From: a virus
Virus record (IMG/VR): IMGVR_UViG_3300044951_000465
Coordinates: 1 to 43,614 of that record
Length of the DNA: 43,614 bases
Direction: 5' to 3' (one strand)
Shown here piece after piece: positions 41,166 to 43,614 of this stretch (position 1 is the first letter of the stretch; the number at the start of each line of letters is the position of its first letter). The notes under the pieces were generated by a model, which was not told the origin of the DNA, made no database searches, and saw only the letters and a program-made list of their open reading frames with translations. Both the position numbers and the translations under genes were made by a program.

Positions 41166-42379
41166 AGTTCACCCAACTTTCCTGCGAAAATTTCGTTTAT
41201 CGCATCTTCATAAATAGGGTCACTACGTTTTGTTCTCAACCATTTCATTGAAGGATCATAAGAACCTGCTTCTACATCTTGTAAAATAGATTTCAAATCA
41301 TCTGGTTGATCTTTCCAAGGGCCAAAATTAGGAGTTTTTACCGAACCGACTGGGCCAGCGACATTAGGAGTACTTGTCGGCCCCATTGCCCAATTATCAA
41401 GATTACTCTTAATGTAGTCTGACATCTTAGTATCTAAAAATTCATCTACTTCCCTAGGATCATTTGCGTTTTTATAAAGAGTGGAAATTGCGTCATCTCC
41501 GAAATCTGCCCTAATCATATCTTTTATCGAAGTGTTTGCAATATTATCTTGAAGTTCTCTAGTCGCTAACCAAAAATTATCGGGTTTGGTTCTTATCAAT
41601 TGATCAAGGCGATTCATAGCGTCATAACTGATATCTTCTTCATCTATCAATTTAGCAACATCAGTTGGATCAGAGATTTGATCAAATATCTCACGATTCA
41701 AATACGGGAAATAATTCGAATCTGTAAAGTTTCTAATAACTCCGAGTTTGTCTGCCAAAGAGAATCCTTGTTTTGCCACTGTCGGAGCAATCGAAGCGAC
41801 TTCGTCTACTAGCGATTTACCGAGTAACGGTTCATCAAGAGCCTTTGCAGCGAGTTTTCCCAAACGGGGAATTTGTGAGGCCAATGCCATCGCTCCTCCG
41901 ATCGCCGCACCCTGTTTAACAAAATTTCTTCGTGAAGGTGATGTCATACCTTTTGATAACTGATTCAGAATTGATTCACCGCCGCGCTTTGCTAATTTTG
42001 TTCCTAATTGAACTGGAGCGTAATACGCTCCGACTTGACTCGCCGTCAGCGCATCCATCGCAGCGCGAACCTTACCGCTGGTAAACGCTTTTCCAGTCGG
42101 ATCCGTGCGATTCGGACGGTCAAAACCTTCTTGAGCCAATCGATCCATTGCGTCAGCGGTTTCATGCCCACCTGTCAAAAAATACGGAATAAATGGGATA
42201 ATGTCGGCAGGGGAACCCATTTTTCCACCTGCATCAACTAATCTATCGGCTATCGATCTTTGTACCGGGGCCACTCGTTCAAGAACTCTTTGATACAACG
42301 GTCTAGGGACTTCTGTCAGAGAAGGAGATGAATTACCACCGTTGCGTTTGATCAAATCTAATAGTTCTTGTTCAGTCAT
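41162..42379 (-). CDS. 405-aa phage protein with internal Tat-like motif
   Basis: A 405-aa protein between the terminase genes. The first ~145 residues have short hydrophobic and Gly-containing parts (ADIIPFIPYFLTGG), then SPSRRNFVKQGAAIGGAMALASQIP at about 147-171, which looks exactly like a twin-arginine signal (SRRxF-K plus hydrophobic stretch) but in the middle of the chain. The rest is helical and acidic. No catalytic motif is recognised. It could be a virion protein with a membrane-active helix. AAAGG precedes ATG 42379; the stop overlaps TerL. Confidence 0.65.
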   Translation of the reverse strand: MTEQELLDLIKRNGGNSSPSLTEVPRPLYQRVLERVAPVQRSIADRLVDAGGKMGSPADIIPFIPYFLTGGHETADAMDRLAQEGFDRPNRTDPTGKAFTSGKVRAAMDALTASQVGAYYAPVQLGTKLAKRGGESILNQLSKGMTSPSRRNFVKQGAAIGGAMALASQIPRLGKLAAKALDEPLLGKSLVDEVASIAPTVAKQGFSLADKLGVIRNFTDSNYFPYLNREIFDQISDPTDVAKLIDEEDISYDAMNRLDQLIRTKPDNFWLATRELQDNIANTSIKDMIRADFGDDAISTLYKNANDPREVDEFLDTKMSDYIKSNLDNWAMGPTSTPNVAGPVGSVKTPNFGPWKDQPDDLKSILQDVEAGSYDPSMKWLRTKRSDPIYEDAINEIFAGKLGEL

Positions 42380-42410
42380 GATAGATAACCTTTGAAGTTT
42401 ATTGTCGAGT

Positions 42411-42440
42411 AGTATAACTCAAATTTAGGTCTATCGTCAT
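42411..42440 (-). promoter_or_regulatory. Candidate promoter ATGACG-N18-TATACT
   Basis: On the minus strand ATGACG (42440-42435), 18 bases ending GAGT, then TATACT (42416-42411), in the gap between the small terminase and the 405-aa gene. It fits the recurrent gap motif. Confidence 0.38.
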
Positions 42441-43069
42441 TTTGAATCCTCGTAATCGATGTCGGTGATTTCTGCTTCAATGGCACTGAGAAAGTTTTGC
42501 TTGACTTCAGAAAATTGGATAGGGCCTCCGTTTGCGCCCGTAACTTCTGTAACTTTTGTTTCCTTCCAACCTGCTCTTGTCTTCAACCAAAAGCGCACCA
42601 TGTCCGTGTCGCCTCCGAGGGCACTCTGGAGGGCGACTTTTGCTACGGCTTGATTGATGCGTTGTGCGCTTGTCTCAATCTCGTATTTATAATACTTCTC
42701 TAAGAGCTTGGGTTCAATTCTCAAGGTCGCAGCAATGTCTTGGACACTGAGGCCCAATGCGGTCATTTGCTCTACCTGCTTCGCTTGCTCAAATCCAGGG
42801 TCAAATCCAGGACTACCCTTGATGTTCGCCTGATTAATCAATGCGTCGCTTATGTTCTTTGACCATTCGGGCAGGAGATATTGTGCAACCAAAGGATCTC
42901 GGCCAAGGCCTGCAGGACCGTTCTCACCTCCAACCACATCAGTCAATAGTTCGCCTTCGGCGTTGTAACGCTTAGGAACAAATGGTTTGACTACCTCAGG
43001 AACAAAGTCTTCACCGAGGCTGAACGGTTCTTTTTCGTCGTCTTGCTTGCGTTTGCGAGGGCGTGCCAT
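42437..43069 (-). CDS. Small terminase subunit candidate (TerS)
   Basis: A 210-aa protein from ATG 43069, which follows AAAGGA; an upstream in-frame ATG at 43180 would start inside the promoter/leader and lacks a good site. The basic N-terminus (MARPRKRKQDDE) leads to a helix-turn-helix-like stretch at about 93-131 (QMTALGLSVQDIAATLRIEPKLLEKYY), then AVAKVALQSALGGDTDMVRFWLKTRAGWKET, a pattern common in small terminases and related DNA-binding phage proteins. It lies one gene upstream of TerL. It should recognise the packaging site, perhaps the repeats just upstream. Confidence 0.72.
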   Translation of the reverse strand: MARPRKRKQDDEKEPFSLGEDFVPEVVKPFVPKRYNAEGELLTDVVGGENGPAGLGRDPLVAQYLLPEWSKNISDALINQANIKGSPGFDPGFEQAKQVEQMTALGLSVQDIAATLRIEPKLLEKYYKYEIETSAQRINQAVAKVALQSALGGDTDMVRFWLKTRAGWKETKVTEVTGANGGPIQFSEVKQNFLSAIEAEITDIDYEDSK

Positions 43070-43090
43070 GTTATCTATCCTTTGTCTTAC

Positions 43091-43125
43091 GAAGATTAAC
43101 CAATCTTCTTTATCGAATTGTACCA
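43091..43125 (-). promoter_or_regulatory. Extended -10 promoter and 5'-end hairpin before terS
   Basis: The minus strand has TGGTACAAT (43125-43117), a good extended -10, with an AT-rich upstream region but a poor -35. Immediately downstream is GAAGATT-GGTT-AATCTTC (43108-43091), a perfect 7-bp hairpin that would lie at the 5' end of the transcript and could stabilise it. The ribosome site AAAGGA follows. Confidence 0.5.
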
Positions 43126-43190
43126 TAATTTTTGAAATTTTAAAATTTTTTGTCGTCTCATATTGAGAACCGTGTGACATCGCGGTTCTA

Positions 43191-43261
43191 TAAAGCTCGA
43201 CAGCCTGTCCTAATTAATAAAGCTCGACAGCCTGTCCTAATTAATAAAGCTCGACAGCCTG
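43191..43261. repeat. 27-bp tandem repeat, 2.6 copies
   Basis: Unit TAAAGCTCGACAGCCTGTCC plus TAATTAA: exact copies at 43191-43217 and 43218-43244 and a partial at 43245-43261. Each full copy contains GACAG-C-CTGTC, an 11-bp odd palindrome, and a TAATTA palindrome. It lies just upstream of the terS promoter. Possible roles are operator, terminase-binding site or origin iteron. Confidence 0.85.

Positions 43262-43614
<353 letters not shown>

Noticed and set aside
43070-43180. Longer N-terminus for the small terminase candidate
   Set aside because: It would cover the promoter and 5' hairpin, whereas ATG 43069 has AAAGGA and begins with the typical basic tail.
43191-43261. CRISPR-like array
   Set aside because: The repeats are directly adjacent with no spacers and no cas genes are present.

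Overview
The window is almost wall-to-wall genes of a tailed double-stranded DNA phage, and every supported gene reads on the minus strand, so the biological order runs from right (about 43.6 kb) to left (1). The architecture is that of a short-tailed (podovirus-like) phage: a P22/SU10-type portal, adaptor and tail nozzle are present, while no tail tube, tape measure or sheath gene is visible. The spanin pair (an i-spanin with a nested Rz1-like lipoprotein) points to a Gram-negative host. No integrase, repressor, tRNA or CRISPR array was found. The left end stops inside a gene and the right end stops inside a simple GGCT repeat, so this is probably an incomplete contig rather than a whole genome.

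Layout in transcription order. (1) 43.6-43.1 kb is a gene-free, repeat-rich leader with 27-bp tandem repeats, a pair of 20-bp direct repeats, a candidate extended -10 promoter and a 5'-end hairpin. (2) 43.1-34.5 kb is the packaging and portal block: candidate small terminase, a 405-aa protein with an internal Tat-like motif, a large terminase with an unusual ~87-residue insertion, a 691-aa protein with a WCT...QIKGxxN region, and the portal. (3) 34.5-32.4 kb is a run of small overlapping genes, including a one-helix membrane protein and small structural proteins. (4) 32.4-30.2 kb is a lectin-like/fibronectin-like adhesin that looks split by a +1 frame change and ends in a six-fold repeat, followed by a 183-aa protein. 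(5) 30.2-24.9 kb is the head block: mini-ORFs, a GroES-like co-chaperonin, candidate scaffold, major capsid protein and probable decoration proteins, with two very regular cUUCGg hairpins next to the capsid genes. (6) 24.9-23.5 kb is the lysis cassette: a 55-aa Cys/His-rich protein, M15 endolysin, holin candidate, 35-aa membrane peptide and Rz/Rz1. (7) 23.5-16.98 kb holds the tail adaptor, nozzle and a YadA-like fibre. (8) 16.98-9.07 kb encodes large Gln/Ala/Pro-rich proteins that are probably internal/ejection proteins. (9) 9.07-8.44 kb is a 0.6-kb non-coding region with inverted repeats and a promoter candidate. (10) 8.44-0 kb is the replication and DNA-metabolism block: SNF2-like helicase, a candidate ssDNA-binding protein with a structured leader, an AEP-type primase-polymerase, a UvrD-like helicase, a DnaQ-like exonuclease, a thymidine-hypermodification protein and a truncated HExxH peptidase.

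Genes are tightly packed with many ATGA or TGATG stop/start overlaps, suggesting translationally coupled operons. The wider gaps repeatedly carry an extended -10-like motif of the form (T/A)G-N-TA(T/A)ACT, so host RNA polymerase probably transcribes most of the window; no phage RNA polymerase is visible. The most notable points are the split adhesin with a prfB-like UGA-C junction, the terminase insertion, the hairpins around the capsid genes, the structured leader of the candidate ssDNA-binding gene, and the predicted base-hypermodification enzyme. All family assignments are from reading the translations by eye; no database search was run.
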